The position numbers were made by a program, and so were the translations under genes. 64,000 nucleotides of DNA from contig NZ_JANJUQ010000033.1 in the NCBI RefSeq assembly GCF_024710485.1, forward strand, positions 1 through 64,000. The letters run 5' to 3'. Of this stretch, positions 17,791 to 27,100 are shown one piece after another (within the stretch, counting starts at the first letter, position 1; every line of letters begins with the position of its first letter). The DNA comes from Flavobacterium sp. (GTDB taxonomy: Bacteria > Bacteroidota > Bacteroidia > Flavobacteriales > Flavobacteriaceae). The notes beneath the pieces were generated by a model that saw only the letters and a list, made by a program, of their open reading frames with translations, ran no database searches and was not told where the DNA came from.

Positions 17791-17920
17791 TTACGAATTA
17801 CGAATTACGAATTAAAGGTTGTCGCTTTTAATTGTAGTTTGTAATTCTGTTTCCATATATTATTTATTGATACGCTAGTTGTTATATTTAAAATCGTAAT
17901 TCATAATTTCAAATTCGTAA
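17789..17920. repeat. Tandem CGAATTA repeats with inverted copy, nuoC-nuoD spacer
   Basis: Immediately before the nuoD start the plus strand has about three tandem copies of ATTACGA (17790-17815). An inverted, diverged copy lies at 17894-17921, running into the nuoC stop codon. The two can pair across the 130-bp spacer as a long imperfect stem. This belongs to the class of low-complexity leaders seen before several genes in the window. Confidence 0.55.
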
Positions 17921-18439
17921 TTATGAATTTACCGGTGTTCTTCCGAAGAAGCGGTCGTCTTTGTCGGTTCTTCCGCTGTCTTCCATCGGGAATTCTTTTC
18001 GCATCGGATGCGACACCATTTCTTCCATGTTCAAAATGCGTTTGAGTTGTGGGTGGCCTTTGAAGTTGATTCCGAAGAAATCCCAGGCTTCTCTTTCCAT
18101 CCAGTTGGCACACAAAAACAAGTCGGTTACTGTTTCTACTTCCGCCGGATCAGGCAAGAAGGTTTTGATTCGGATTCTCACATTTTCAATCCAATTGTGC
18201 ATTTGGTAGACAACCGCAAATTGGTGTTCGGCATCGTTATCCGGAAAATGGATTCCCGCTAAATCGGTTAGGAAGTGAAAATTCAAATCTTCTTGTTCTT
18301 TCAAAAAGCGAATCACTTCGTGAATGGTGTTTGGCGTGGCTTCGAAAGTGAAAATATCGCGTTTCATTTCAAAATTCAGCACATTGTTGCCGAAAGCTTG
18401 CGCCAATTTATCTTGTATGTAAGCCGTTTCTAAAGCCAT
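17921..18439 (-). CDS. nuoC: NADH-quinone oxidoreductase subunit C (30 kDa)
   Basis: A 172-residue subunit of the hydrogenase-like peripheral arm. The diagnostic region is EREAWDFFGINFKGHPQLKR near 130-150, as in the NuoC signature (ER(E)xxDxxGI.F.GHP.LxR). It starts 2 bp after the nuoB stop and is followed by the repeat-rich 130-bp spacer. Its C-terminus lacks the fused NuoD domain. Confidence 0.96.
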   Translation of the reverse strand: MALETAYIQDKLAQAFGNNVLNFEMKRDIFTFEATPNTIHEVIRFLKEQEDLNFHFLTDLAGIHFPDNDAEHQFAVVYQMHNWIENVRIRIKTFLPDPAEVETVTDLFLCANWMEREAWDFFGINFKGHPQLKRILNMEEMVSHPMRKEFPMEDSGRTDKDDRFFGRTPVNS

Positions 18440-18440
18440 A

Positions 18441-18983
18441 TTATAGGTTATAAGAAGCTAATAATTCTTTGTATTCCGGAGAGTTTCTGCGACGAACGGA
18501 TTCGTTTTTCACCAATTCCTGTAATTGCATTACACCTTGAACAATTTGTTCCGGTCTTGGCGGACAACCCGGCACGTAAACGTCTACCGGAATTACTTTG
18601 TCAATCCCTTGCAATACAGAATAAGTGTCAAAAACACCACCTGAGGAAGCACAAGCACCCACGGCGATTACCCATCTTGGTTCCGACATTTGCTCATAAA
18701 CTTGGCGTAATATAGGGGCCATTTTTTTAGAAATGGTTCCCATTACCATCAGCATATCGGCTTGGCGCGGTGAGAAACTAACTCTTTCCGAACCAAAGCG
18801 CGCTAAGTCGTAGTGCGAGGCCATAGTAGCCATAAACTCAATTCCGCAACAAGAGGTGGCAAACGGTAAAGGCCAAAGTGAATTGGCTCTGGCTAAACCT
18901 ACAACATCATTCAGCTTAGTAGCGAAGAATCCTTCACCAACTACTCCTTCGGGTGGAGCAACCATATTTGTTTTATTTTCCAT
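18441..18983 (-). CDS. nuoB: NADH-quinone oxidoreductase subunit B (N2 cluster)
   Basis: The 180-residue protein ligates the terminal [4Fe-4S] cluster N2 through tandem Cys45-Cys46 (TSCCGIEF), Cys111 (GACASSGG) and Cys140 (VPGCPPRPE), and passes electrons to quinone. Its start is preceded by a 99-bp spacer made largely of ATATTAGATATT-type repeats. Confidence 0.98.
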   Translation of the reverse strand: MENKTNMVAPPEGVVGEGFFATKLNDVVGLARANSLWPLPFATSCCGIEFMATMASHYDLARFGSERVSFSPRQADMLMVMGTISKKMAPILRQVYEQMSEPRWVIAVGACASSGGVFDTYSVLQGIDKVIPVDVYVPGCPPRPEQIVQGVMQLQELVKNESVRRRNSPEYKELLASYNL

Positions 18984-18985
18984 TT

Positions 18986-19008
18986 CAGATATTAGATATT
19001 AAATATCA
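18986..19008 (-). repeat. Short-repeat leader before nuoB
   Basis: CAGATATTAGATATTAAATA begins 3 bp upstream of the nuoB start codon. It matches the motif before nuoE and asnS. Confidence 0.5.
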
Positions 19009-19082
19009 AATATTATTTTTAACAGATATTATTCAAGAATTTCAAACATTTCAAGTATTTGAAATCTAAAATTTAATATTAA

Positions 19083-19448
19083 TTATTCCCACTCTAACGC
19101 TTTCTTCTTGATGATGTAGAAGAAACCTACTAGTAAAAGCGACATGAAGATGATCATTTTTATCATGCCTTCCATACCTAATTCTTGGAAATTAATAGCC
19201 CAAGGGTATAAGAAAATAACCTCTATGTCAAAAAGGACAAAGAGTATGGCAACCAAGAAATATTTTACTGAAAAAGGAATTCTGGCGTTTCCAACAGACT
19301 CAATCCCACATTCGAAGTTTTTGTCTTTATTTTTGGAATGTCTTTTCGGACCTAAAAAGCTGGAACCGATTATGGTTAACACCACGAATCCAATGGCTAA
19401 ACCTGCTTGCATCAGGATTGGTAAATAATCTAATTGATTAGACTGCAT
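19083..19448 (-). CDS. nuoA: NADH-quinone oxidoreductase subunit A
   Basis: The 121-residue membrane protein has three helices and the conserved quinone-channel loop FECGIESVGNARIPFSVKYF, with the Cys that is accessible in the deactive state in mitochondrial ND3. First gene of the operon, 34 bp downstream of the promoter box. Confidence 0.98.
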   Translation of the reverse strand: MQSNQLDYLPILMQAGLAIGFVVLTIIGSSFLGPKRHSKNKDKNFECGIESVGNARIPFSVKYFLVAILFVLFDIEVIFLYPWAINFQELGMEGMIKMIIFMSLLLVGFFYIIKKKALEWE

Positions 19449-19481
19449 AAGGCTAAAATTTAGGTGTATTTAAAATAGCCA

Positions 19482-19512
19482 CAAATATACGTTGCATTAT
19501 TGAATTCGCAAA
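19482..19512 (-). promoter_or_regulatory. nuo operon promoter
   Basis: In minus-strand orientation a TTTG box (19509-19512) is followed after exactly 19 bp by TATATTTG (19482-19489). This is a near-perfect match to the Bacteroidota housekeeping promoter (TTTG-N19-TAnnTTTG). Confidence 0.8.
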
Positions 19513-19588
19513 AATCAAAGGCTAAACGTTTGTTATTAATTTCTTTAAAAAGGTTTATTTAAACTGATTATAAATAAGAGGTTATTCA

Positions 19589-19621
19589 TAAAAAAAACGC
19601 TCCGAATTTCGGAGCGTTTTT
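19589..19621 (-). terminator. Terminator of the cold-shock gene
   Basis: Stem AACGCTCCGAA / TTCGGAGCGTT with a T-run in minus orientation, about 30 bp past the cold-shock stop and upstream of the nuo promoter. Confidence 0.85.
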
Positions 19622-19650
19622 AAACCTAGGTAATCAAAAAATAATATATA

Positions 19651-19851
19651 TTAGTCTTCGATAGTCACTACTTGAGCGGCTACTTTACCTTTTCTTCCTT
19701 CTTCTTCTTCGTAAGATACTTTGTCTCCTTCGCTCAAACCTTCTGATTTGATTCCGGTAGCATGAACGAAAATGTCTTTTCCTGATTCGTCATCAGTAAT
19801 AAAACCGTAACCTTTTGATTCGTTAAAGAATTTTACTTTACCTGTGCGCAT
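19651..19851 (-). CDS. Cold-shock domain protein (CspA family)
   Basis: The 66-residue protein is a single cold-shock OB-fold. RNP1-like [15 protein letters not shown] at 4-18 and RNP2-like DIFVHAT at 26-32 supply the aromatic residues that bind single-stranded RNA or DNA. Likely an RNA chaperone. Its promoter (TATCTTTG, 19880-19887) gives a short A/T-rich 5' leader, not the long leader of E. coli cspA. Confidence 0.97.
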   Translation of the reverse strand: MRTGKVKFFNESKGYGFITDDESGKDIFVHATGIKSEGLSEGDKVSYEEEEGRKGKVAAQVVTIED

Positions 19852-19879
19852 TTTGTAATAAAAAAAAATTAATAATGCT

Positions 19880-19909
19880 CAAAGATATACTTATTTGCAA
19901 CATAGCCAA
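19880..19909 (-). promoter_or_regulatory. Cold-shock gene promoter
   Basis: Minus-strand TTG (19907-19909), 19 bp, then TATCTTTG (19880-19887), matching the Bacteroidota consensus. Confidence 0.65.
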
Positions 19910-20005
19910 CAAATTGTCTTAAAAAAAATAAAAAAAACAACAATAAATTAAAATTTTAATTGAATGATTTTCAATGAAATATTTGAAATATTCTAAAAAT
20001 GCAAA

Positions 20006-20046
20006 CAAAAAACGCCATCATTTGTAAATTTTTAAATGATGGCGTT
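20006..20046 (-). terminator. aspS terminator
   Basis: Stem AACGCCATCATTT / AAATGATGGCGTT with a T-run in minus orientation, 27 bp past the aspS stop. Confidence 0.85.
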
Positions 20047-20072
20047 CTGTTAAAATGAGAATATGATATTTA

Positions 20073-21824
20073 TTACGATAGGTTCAATTTAATGTGTAAT
20101 TCTTGCAACTGCGCTTCGTCAATGGTTGATGGTGCATCAATCATCACATCACGTCCGGAATTGTTTTTAGGGAAGGCAATAAAGTCGCGTATTGTTTCTT
20201 GTCCGCCCAAAATAGCCACCAAACGATCTAATCCAAAAGCCAAACCACCATGAGGCGGCGCGCCAAACTGGAAAGCATTCATCAGGAATCCGAATTGTGC
20301 TTCGGCTTGCTCCTTCGTAAAGCCTAACAAACTGAACATACGGCTTTGTAATTCTTTGTCGTGTATACGAATTGAACCACCACCGATTTCGTTGCCGTTC
20401 AACACCATATCGTAGGCATTGGCGCGTACTTTACCCGGTTCGGTTTCAATAAGACTCATGTCTTCGGGCTTAGGTGAAGTAAACGGATGGTGCATAGCGT
20501 GGTAACGACCGCTTTCTTCGTCCCATTCCAACAAAGGAAAATCCACTACCCAAAGCGGGGCAAATTCGTCCGGTTTGCGCAAGCCTAAACGGGTGGCGAC
20601 TTCCATGCGCAAGGCAGAAAGTTGCGTTCTGGTTTTATGAGCGTTGCCCGAAAGTACTAAAATCAAATCACCGGCTTTGGCGTTGGTTGCTTCGGCCCAT
20701 TTTTTCAAATCGTCTTGGTCGTAAAATTTATCTACCGAAGATTTGAACGTTCCGTCTTCTTCACATTTTACATATACCATTCCGGAAGCGCCTACTTGCG
20801 GACGTTTTACCCAATCAATCAAGGCGTCAATTTCTTTACGCGTGTAGGAAGCACAGCCAGGTGCGGCAATGCCGACTACCAATTCGGCCGAATTAAACAC
20901 GCCGAAATCTTTGTGTTGGGCCACAGCGTTTAACTCTCCGAATTTCATTTCAAAACGAATATCCGGTTTGTCATTACCGTAGGTTTTCATGGCGTAATCG
21001 TACGTCATTCTTGGGAATTGGGCTACGTCAACACCTTTCAACTCTTTTAATAAATGACGGGTTAAGCCTTCAAAAACATTTAAAATATCTTCTTGCTCAA
21101 CAAAAGCCATTTCACAATCGATTTGGGTGAATTCCGGCTGTCTGTCGGCTCTCAAATCTTCGTCGCGGAAACATTTTACAATTTGGAAATATTTGTCCAT
21201 GCCGCCCACCATCAACAATTGTTTGAAAGTTTGAGGCGATTGCGGTAAGGCATAAAATTGACCTTCATTCATTCGGCTCGGCACCACAAAATCACGCGCG
21301 CCTTCCGGAGTCGACTTAATCAAGTATGGTGTTTCTACCTCGCAAAAATCTAAATCGGATAAATACTTACGCACTTCCATCGCAACTTTATGACGGAATA
21401 ATAAGGAGTTTTTTACCGGATTTCTTCGGATGTCCAAATAGCGGTACTTCATGCGGATGTCTTCGCCACCGTCGGTTTCGTCTTCAATAGTAAAGGGAGG
21501 AAGTAAAGCTTCATTTAAGATGTTTAATTCCGATACTAATATTTCAATGTCACCGGTTGCCATGTTCGGGTTTTTGGACTCGCGTTCAATAACAATTCCT
21601 TTAACCTGAATGACAAATTCTCTACCCAATGATTTGGCTTTTTCGAAAACAGCTTTGTCCGTTCTTTGCTCATCAAAAATGAGTTGGGTAATACCGTAAC
21701 GATCGCGCAAATCCACCCAAATCATGAATCCTTTGTCACGAGATTTTTGCACCCAACCGGCCAGGGTAACTTCTTTATTGATATCAACGCTGTTGAGCGC
21801 ACCGCAGTTATGACTTCTATACAT
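20073..21824 (-). CDS. aspS: Aspartyl-tRNA synthetase
   Basis: The 583-residue class IIb synthetase attaches Asp to its tRNA. The N-terminal OB-fold anticodon-binding domain (about 1-105) is followed by motif 2 ([18 protein letters not shown]), a bacterial GAD insertion domain in the middle, and motif 3 ([15 protein letters not shown]) near 533. Length and insertion fit the bacterial type. Single gene with TACTTTTG promoter box at 21875-21882. Confidence 0.98.
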   Translation of the reverse strand: MYRSHNCGALNSVDINKEVTLAGWVQKSRDKGFMIWVDLRDRYGITQLIFDEQRTDKAVFEKAKSLGREFVIQVKGIVIERESKNPNMATGDIEILVSELNILNEALLPPFTIEDETDGGEDIRMKYRYLDIRRNPVKNSLLFRHKVAMEVRKYLSDLDFCEVETPYLIKSTPEGARDFVVPSRMNEGQFYALPQSPQTFKQLLMVGGMDKYFQIVKCFRDEDLRADRQPEFTQIDCEMAFVEQEDILNVFEGLTRHLLKELKGVDVAQFPRMTYDYAMKTYGNDKPDIRFEMKFGELNAVAQHKDFGVFNSAELVVGIAAPGCASYTRKEIDALIDWVKRPQVGASGMVYVKCEEDGTFKSSVDKFYDQDDLKKWAEATNAKAGDLILVLSGNAHKTRTQLSALRMEVATRLGLRKPDEFAPLWVVDFPLLEWDEESGRYHAMHHPFTSPKPEDMSLIETEPGKVRANAYDMVLNGNEIGGGSIRIHDKELQSRMFSLLGFTKEQAEAQFGFLMNAFQFGAPPHGGLAFGLDRLVAILGGQETIRDFIAFPKNNSGRDVMIDAPSTIDEAQLQELHIKLNLS

Positions 21825-21874
21825 CTAAATGGCTGTTTTTTTGTTCCTAAAATTTGACCTTTGGGTCACGGTTG

Positions 21875-21882
21875 CAAAAGTA
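21875..21882 (-). promoter_or_regulatory. aspS promoter -7 box
   Basis: Minus-strand TACTTTTG matches TAnnTTTG, about 50 bp upstream of the aspS start. Confidence 0.55.
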
Positions 21883-21961
21883 AAAAACTAAAATCAATTA
21901 CAGAGTCTAAAATGGACTCGAAATTTTCGGCAGTAAATTCAGCAGTAGATTTTAAAAAAGC

Positions 21962-21969
21962 TATATTTG
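21962..21969 (+). promoter_or_regulatory. Promoter -7 box of the thioredoxin-like gene
   Basis: TATATTTG, 26 bp before the ATG of the gene at 21996. Confidence 0.5.
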
Positions 21970-21995
21970 ATTCTTCTAAATAAAAATTTGTTACT

Positions 21996-22988
21996 ATGAA
22001 AAATTGGATTTCAGCAGCTTTGTTGTTTTTTGTTTCGATGACCGTTTTCGCTCAGGAAACTATGACGATTCAAGTTGATATTACCAACCGTAAAGGTGAT
22101 GTGGTTTATTTGCGTGAAGGCAGAAAAAACATCCAGGAAATTAAAGCCGATGACAAGGGTGTGTTCAAATCGACTTTTGCCATCAAAGAAGGTATGTACA
22201 CTTTTTTTGACGGAAACGAATACGCACAGTTGTTTTTAAAACCGGGATACGACTTAAAAATGACTTTAGATGCTACGAAATTTGATGAAACTTTGCAGTT
22301 TTCGGGTACCGGTGCTAAAGAAAATAATTTCTTGGCCGCACAAACTTTGATTGATCAAAAAATTGATTTTGAAGCCATCTTAGCTTTAGATGAAGCCAAT
22401 TTTGATAAAACCATTGAACAGAAAAGAGCTGCCGATGCTGAGCGTTTAGACAAAGCCGCATTGGATACTAATTTCGGGAATTTGTTTAAAAACACCTTGA
22501 ATGCCAATTTGATGGGGTTAAAGCAATACCACACTCAAATTATGGCTAATAAAAAGCTTAATAATACTGTAGCGCCTAATTTTGTTTATGAGAATCACAA
22601 AGGCGGCACTACGTCTTTGGAAAGCTTAAAAGGAAAATATGTTTATGTAGACGTTTGGGCGACTTGGTGCGGACCGTGTAGAGCAGAGATTCCGTTTTTG
22701 AAAGAGTTGGAAAAAAGTTACCATGGGAAAAACATCGAGTTTGTGAGCATTTCTGTAGATGTGGATAAAGACCATGAAAAATGGAAAACCTTTGTAACCG
22801 AAAAGGCATTGGGTGGTACCCAATTGTTTGCTGATAAAAACTGGAATTCCGATTTTATCAAAGCTTTCGGAATTGATTCTATTCCGAGATTCATATTAAT
22901 TGATCCCAAAGGTGTAGTGATTGATGCTGATGCGGCAAGACCTTCCAATCCTAAATTAAAAACCCAATTAGATAACTTAGTGAAGTAA
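21996..22988 (+). CDS. TlpA-like periplasmic thioredoxin with DUF4369-type N-domain
   Basis: The 330-residue protein has a cleavable signal peptide (about 1-19, ending VFAQ), a beta-rich N-terminal domain resembling DUF4369 (about 22-115), a helical linker, and a C-terminal thioredoxin/AhpC-TSA domain from about 190. The active site WCGPC (Cys near 223 and 226) is intact, and the cis-Pro region IDSIPRFILID follows. Such proteins reduce disulfides or serve cytochrome maturation in the Bacteroidota periplasm; the exact partner is unknown. Single gene with its own terminator. Confidence 0.9.
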   Translation: MKNWISAALLFFVSMTVFAQETMTIQVDITNRKGDVVYLREGRKNIQEIKADDKGVFKSTFAIKEGMYTFFDGNEYAQLFLKPGYDLKMTLDATKFDETLQFSGTGAKENNFLAAQTLIDQKIDFEAILALDEANFDKTIEQKRAADAERLDKAALDTNFGNLFKNTLNANLMGLKQYHTQIMANKKLNNTVAPNFVYENHKGGTTSLESLKGKYVYVDVWATWCGPCRAEIPFLKELEKSYHGKNIEFVSISVDVDKDHEKWKTFVTEKALGGTQLFADKNWNSDFIKAFGIDSIPRFILIDPKGVVIDADAARPSNPKLKTQLDNLVK

Positions 22989-23011
22989 CTACTTCATTTA
23001 GTGATTGATAT

Positions 23012-23040
23012 AAAGCCTTGTTTTTACAAGGCTTTTTTTG
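23012..23040 (+). terminator. Terminator of the TlpA-like gene
   Basis: Stem AAAGCCTTG / CAAGGCTTT followed by a T-run. Confidence 0.85.
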
Positions 23041-23088
23041 TTTCCAATGTTAAATTTTCCCTAATGTTACCAAATTGTTAAGCGAAAG

Positions 23089-23120
23089 TTTGGTTAATGT
23101 AAAATACATGTCTATATTTG
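23089..23120 (+). promoter_or_regulatory. Promoter of the MORN-like gene
   Basis: TTTG (23089-23092), 20 bp, then TATATTTG (23113-23120), 34 bp before the ATG. Confidence 0.7.
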
Positions 23121-23154
23121 TTTAGATAAATGTAAACAATTAAAACCTACGATT

Positions 23155-23499
23155 ATGAAAAAGATATTGATTTTAGGAGTGTTTTTACTATCGGGAGTTG
23201 CTTTTGCCCAAACAACTAAGCCGGTTTTAGAGCAAGAAGGAAATTTGGTTAAGGCTACTTATTATTACGATAATGGTAAAATTCAACAACAAGGATATTT
23301 TAAAGACGGTAAATTAACCGGTCAATGGATTGCCTTTGATGAGCAAGGCAACAAAAAATCTATCGGAACCTATGTTAACGGTGATAAAACCGGAAAATGG
23401 TTCTTTTGGAACAATGACTCTTTGAGCGAAGTAGATTATTCAGACAGCAGAGTAGCTTCAGTTAAGTCGTGGACGCAACAAGCTATCGTAAATAAATAA
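23155..23499 (+). CDS. Secreted MORN-type repeat protein (YwqK-like)
   Basis: The 114-residue protein has a signal peptide (about 1-18, ending AFAQ) followed by two to three MORN-like repeats of the form YYDNGKIQQQGYFKDGKLTG and GTYVNGDKTGKWFFW. Proteins with this repeat are often labelled YwqK-family antitoxins, but no toxin is adjacent, and secreted versions are common in Flavobacteria. The role is unknown. Own promoter and terminator. Confidence 0.85.
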   Translation: MKKILILGVFLLSGVAFAQTTKPVLEQEGNLVKATYYYDNGKIQQQGYFKDGKLTGQWIAFDEQGNKKSIGTYVNGDKTGKWFFWNNDSLSEVDYSDSRVASVKSWTQQAIVNK

Positions 23500-23517
23500 T
23501 TTATCAATCCGTTACAC

Positions 23518-23547
23518 TAAAAAGGACTTCCATGGAAGTCCTTTTTT
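23518..23547. terminator. Bidirectional terminator between convergent genes
   Basis: Stem AAAGGACTTCC / GGAAGTCCTTT with A-run and T-run on either side. The T-run includes part of the stop codon of the minus-strand gene. Confidence 0.85.
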
Positions 23548-24103
23548 ATTGTCCTTTGTACAACTTATCGTGTCGAATTAATTCTTTGAAAGAGTTGATG
23601 GATTGGTCCATAGCAGCCAAATACGATTCGCCGTTTTTCTTTTCGGTCCACAACATAACTTGATAGTAATGTTTTTTTCCTTGGATTAAAGCATAGCGAT
23701 AGAAGATGTCGTATCCTTGGACATTGCCCGTCATTGAAAATACTTTGGCTTTACGACCGTTAATTTCGGTGTTTTTTTGATTGAAAATTTTAAGGTTTTT
23801 GACGCCTTCTTTGAGGTTGAGTTGAATGGCTTTGAAATAGCCTTCCAAATCCGGAGTCATATCTACATCATTGGTGATTACGGCTGTGTCGAAAGTTTCC
23901 TTGGGTTCTTCCATCACAATCACATAAAATTCCTTGAAGACATTTTGGTATTGCAAGGTAGCTTCTTCATTTAGGTTGTCAACCTTTTCAAAACTATCCG
24001 GAATATCCAGTGAGTATTTGTTGGAAATCGTAATTGTTTTAAATTCTTCTTTCACATTGCAAGAGAAAGTTACGAACGCAATCAGCAGCAGTATTTTTTT
24101 CAT
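23546..24103 (-). CDS. Lipoprotein of unknown function
   Basis: From the chosen ATG at 24101-24103 (MKKILLLIAFVTFSC) the 185-residue protein has a type II signal with lipobox VTFSC (Cys15). A longer frame beginning 18 bp upstream only adds MRKINP before the signal. The mature part has an alternating beta pattern (SLDIPDSFEKV..., FYVIVMEEP, KAKVFSMTGNV, KHYYQVMLWTE) and a C-terminal helix, reminiscent of PsbP-like or DUF1795-type folds; I cannot assign a family. Separated from the RND operon by a terminator. Confidence 0.75.
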   Translation of the reverse strand: MKKILLLIAFVTFSCNVKEEFKTITISNKYSLDIPDSFEKVDNLNEEATLQYQNVFKEFYVIVMEEPKETFDTAVITNDVDMTPDLEGYFKAIQLNLKEGVKNLKIFNQKNTEINGRKAKVFSMTGNVQGYDIFYRYALIQGKKHYYQVMLWTEKKNGESYLAAMDQSINSFKELIRHDKLYKGQ

Positions 24104-24126
24104 CGGATTAATTTTACGCAATATAA

Positions 24127-24156
24127 AAAAAGGAACTCAAAATCGAGTTCCTTTTT
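24127..24156. terminator. Terminator of the RND efflux operon
   Basis: Stem AAAAAGGAACTC / GAGTTCCTTTTT with A/T runs on both sides, about 20 bp past the permease stop. Confidence 0.85.
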
Positions 24157-24176
24157 TAGGTTTTAAAAATCTGAAA

Positions 24177-27100
24177 TTAAGCTTCTAGAGCTTTACGAGC
24201 CAGTCTTCGGTCACGCAACCAGTATTTGGTGCGTTTTACCAAGAAGAACATTACCGGTACCATAACCAAGGTTAAGATAGTGGCGTAAGTCAATCCGAAG
24301 ATGATGGTCCAAGCCAATGGTCCCCAGAAAATTACGTTATCGCCACCCATATACAAGTGTGGGTTCAAATCAGTTACCAAGCCAAAGAAGTCAAAGTTTA
24401 ATCCGATAGCCAACGGAATCAAACCTAATACTGCCGTTAAAGCGGTTAACAATACCGGACGCAAACGAGATTTACCACTTTCGATAATCACTTCTTTAAT
24501 TTCTTCTAAGTTCAAATCGTCATGCGATTCTACCTCTTTTTCACGTACTTTTTGGTCTAAAAGCAAGACGAAGAAGTCCATTAATACGATACCGTTCTTC
24601 ACTACAATTCCCGCTAGTGAGATGATTCCCATCATGGTCATCAGGATCACGAAATCCATATTGGCAATTACGTAGCCGTAGAATACACCACTAAAACTCA
24701 GCAATACCGTAAATAAAATCACTATGGTTTTAGAAACCGAGTTAAACTGTAATACAATGATGATGGTAATTCCGGCCATGGCCAAGAATAAGGCATACAT
24801 CAAGAAGCTTTGGTTTTTGCCTTGCTCTTCCTGAACACCCGAGAACGAGTAGGTGATGCCTTTCGGCAAATTGTACCCTTTCAGTTCGGTAGCGATTTGC
24901 TTGGTGATTTCGTCTCCGTTATACCCGGTCAATACGTTAGAATACACCGTCATGATGCGTTTGTATCCTTTGCGTTTGATTTGGTTATAGGTATACGTTT
25001 TCTCAGTTTTAGAAACTGCGGAAATCGGCACCTGCATCATCTGACCGTTGTTCTGATTTCTGAACGTCAGCGATTGGTTGAACAAGATGTTTTCGTTTTT
25101 GCGTTGGTCTTCCTGCATGCGAACTACGATGTTGTAGTCGTCATCGCCTTCTTTGTAAGTTGATATTTCTTGACCGTAAACCGAACGACGCAAATTGAAT
25201 CCTAATTGTCCGGTAGAAACTCCGGTACTTCCGGCGTTAACACGGTCGACAATCACTTCTAATTCCGGACTTTGTTTGTTAACATCCACGCTCAATTTTT
25301 CGATACCCGGAATATTTTTGCTGTTGATGAAAGCCATCATTTTATCAGCTTCAATTAACATTTGGTCATAATCGGTACCCGTTAATTGGATACTGATCGG
25401 ATAACCCGCCGGCGGACCGTTAGCATCTTTTTCTACCGTTACTATGGCGCCTGCAATGCCTTTTACTTTGCTTCGAATTTCTTCCAATACTTCGGCAGTA
25501 CTTACACCGCGACGGAATTTAAACTCCGAGAAGTTTACTGTCACTTTTCCTTTGAATGGTGTTTCTGAGGCGGAACCGGCATCTACATTCGGATTTCCTG
25601 CGCCAACACCTACTTGCGAAACAATACTTTCGGCTAAGAAGTTTTCGTTTGGATTTTTTTCGTCAACGTATTTATCCAAAATGCCAATTACTTGTTTTTC
25701 TACAAATAAAGTGGCTTTGTTGGTTTTTTCAATATCGGTTCCTTGCGGATATTCGATGTAAACAATGGCTTGATTCGGAATATTATCCGGGAAGAACAAT
25801 ACTTTTCTTGGGAAAATACCCAACAAGATAAATGATAAGAATAACATCGCAATGATACCACCAAGTGCGTACCAAGCGTTTCTTCCGGTTAAGATTTTAG
25901 CCAAGAAGTTTTTGTATTTTTCCTCCATTCTTGGGAAGAAATTGTGCTGGAAATCTTGTGTCCATTGGTACAATTTCCATTTATATAACCACATCAACCC
26001 TAAGGCAATAATGGCCAAATGCCCAATTCCTCGTCCTAATTTGGAATCGTATACATTACCAATGATGACAAAAATTAGACCGATTGCGGCAAAGATGATG
26101 GTATACATTTTGGCCGAACGATTACTTACATTTCGGTCCTCAATATCCATCGAACCACCGGTCATGGCAGCGTTTACAATCATTGCTACAAACAATGAAG
26201 CTCCTAAAGTTACCGAAAGCGTTAGTGGGAAGTAAATCATAAATTTACCCATTGTACCCGGCCACAAAGCAAAAGGTAAAAACGCCATTAAGGTTGTTGC
26301 TGTTGAAGAGATTACCGGCCAAGCGATTTCCCCGATACCAATTTTAGAGGCTTGCACACGAGGCATTCCTTTTTTCATGTTGGCGAATACGTTGTCTACA
26401 ACCACAATACCGTCGTCTACCAACATTCCCAATCCCATAACTAAGCCAAACAACACCATAGTGTTCAAGGTCATTCCAAAGGCGGATAATATGGTGAAGG
26501 CCATCAACATGGATAACGGAATCGCAGCACCCACAAATAACGAGTTGCGCAATCCCATGGTAAACATCAAGACAATCATTACCAATATAATTCCGAAGAT
26601 AATATGATTGGAAAGCTCATCAACCTGGTGTTCTACGCGAGAGGATTGGTCGTTGGTCAAGTCGATTTTCAAATCTTTCGGCAAGTAGTTTTCTTGTGCC
26701 AATTTGATTCTTTCTTTCACTTGCTCAATGGCCGAAATCATGTTTTGTCCGGAACGTTTTTTGACGTTCAACATCACCACTTCTTTGCCTTTTTCACGAG
26801 CGTAAGTGGTTTTTTCTTTTTCTTTAAAGCTTACTTTGGCGATGTCTTTTAGGTACACCGAACCACCGTACGATTTCACGATTACATTTTCCAGTTCTTT
26901 AGGATCTTTAATCTCTCCCACGATTCGGATATTATTACGCGACCCTTGAGAAATTAAATTACCGCCCGAAAGCGTCATGTTTTCGTATTTCACTGCATTT
27001 TGGATGTCGTCGAAAGAGACTTGCGCAGCCGTCATTTTGAAGATGTCCACCGCAATTTCTACTTCTTTATCATCAACCCCCAAGATGTCCACTTTTTTTA

